DNA from: Capniomyces stellatus
Lineage: Eukaryota > Kickxellomycota > Harpellomycetes > Harpellales > Legeriomycetaceae
DNA: 18,663 bases
Assembly (NCBI GenBank): GCA_001661515.1
Contig: LUVW01000039.1
Coordinates: forward strand, 293,870-312,532
Direction of reading: 5' to 3'
Part shown: in pieces, positions 18,144-18,663 of the stretch
Numbering within the stretch: the stretch's first letter is position 1
How the letters are laid out: each line of letters begins with the position of its first letter
Translations under genes and position numbers: made by a program
The notes under the pieces: model-generated
The model's database searches: none
The model's input: only the letters and a program-made list of their open reading frames with translations
What the model was told of the DNA's origin: nothing

Positions 18144-18497
18144 CGCTTTATGGGCCTGCATATAACACGGTTGTTATCTATTTCGGGTAACAAAAACTTA
18201 CATAATAACAAACGACAACAAACCGTAAACAACGAGCTGAAATCACCAATATATTTGACACTAAAGCAACCTAAGTTTAGAACTGCCGACTCGACAAATT
18301 TAAATTTAGAAGCGTAGCACTCTTTAGTAATAGCCGAGCAGTCAAAAGAGGATCCAGGTCTTCTTGATTACTAAACAAAGAATTGACAAATTCAAAAAGC
18401 AAAGAAACAGTAGAAAAGGAAGAATGAAAAAATGAAATGCTTTTTCTAATTGAGTCGGTAAAACTTCATCTTGAAAAGCGAGTAATTTGATAAATTA

Positions 18498-18617
18498 ATT
18501 GGTAATATTATTTTGTAGAAACCAAATCAAACCAAGCCGAAACCAAATACAAATCAAGTACAAATAATCCAAAATCAAGTGCAAATAAATTGCTAAAAAC
18601 TCAACAATATTACCAAT
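18498..18617. repeat. 12-bp inverted repeat (arms 18498-18509 and 18606-18617)
   Basis: ATTGGTAATATT and AATATTACCAAT are perfect complements 96 bp apart. The CAATATTAC half recurs directly at about 18624-18632. Between the arms lie A/C-rich direct repeats (AATCAAGTACAAATAA and AATCAAGTGCAAATAA, about 23 bp apart). There is no coding content and no target-site duplication that I can define. Confidence 0.5.
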
Positions 18618-18663
18618 AAAGAGCAATATTACAGAATATATTATAGAATACATTATGTTATAA

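Larger units (their letters stand above)
17382..18663. other. Upstream region of CorA gene and window end, no firm gene
   Basis: This is 1.28 kb of mostly AT-rich DNA that should contain the CorA-gene promoter. From about 18115 to 18370 the G+C rises and open frames appear on both strands: plus 18115-18318, with ATG at 18149; and minus from about 18370 down to 18118, roughly 83 codons and no ATG start. None matches a family I know, and open frames of this size are expected by chance. A short hairpin (18121-18143) and an inverted repeat (18498-18509 with 18606-18617) are present. Confidence 0.5.

Overview
The window looks like nuclear DNA from a fungus. It is AT-rich, and three of its six recognisable genes are split by GT-AG introns of about 88-203 nt. 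It encodes a PMT2-type protein O-mannosyltransferase, an Alr1/Mnr2-type fungal CorA magnesium channel and a secreted tyrosinase-family protein. The dense introns in housekeeping genes and the style of the tyrosinase-like protein suggest an early-diverging (non-Dikarya) fungus, possibly Kickxellomycotina/Harpellales. That placement is inference from memory, not a search result.

Layout, left to right: CBR1 (NADH-cytochrome b5 reductase, minus, 42-929); an AT-rich spacer with opposed C/G tracts; PMT2-subfamily mannosyltransferase (minus, 2088-5077, five exons, two introns carrying microsatellites); a 3.3-kb region without an intact gene that separates the divergent PMT2 and tyrosinase-like genes and may hold a decayed minus-strand gene (about 5990-7130); the tyrosinase-like protein (plus, 8417-9754, one exon); AP-1 sigma subunit APS1 (minus, about 10244-11803, six or seven exons including a 6-nt and a 22-nt exon); 20S proteasome alpha4 (minus, 12495-14129, seven exons); the CorA-type channel (minus, 14826-17381, one exon with a long low-complexity N-terminus); and a terminal region of about 1.3 kb with no firm gene.

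The genes do not form an operon or a single pathway. PMT2 (ER O-mannosylation), APS1 (trans-Golgi/endosome clathrin traffic) and the secreted tyrosinase-like protein all touch the secretory route. CBR1, proteasome alpha4 and the Mg channel are general housekeeping.

The most striking observation is that the tyrosinase-like protein is a full-length open frame that has lost four of the six canonical copper-binding histidines, including all three of site CuB. It looks like a preserved pseudoenzyme rather than a pseudogene.
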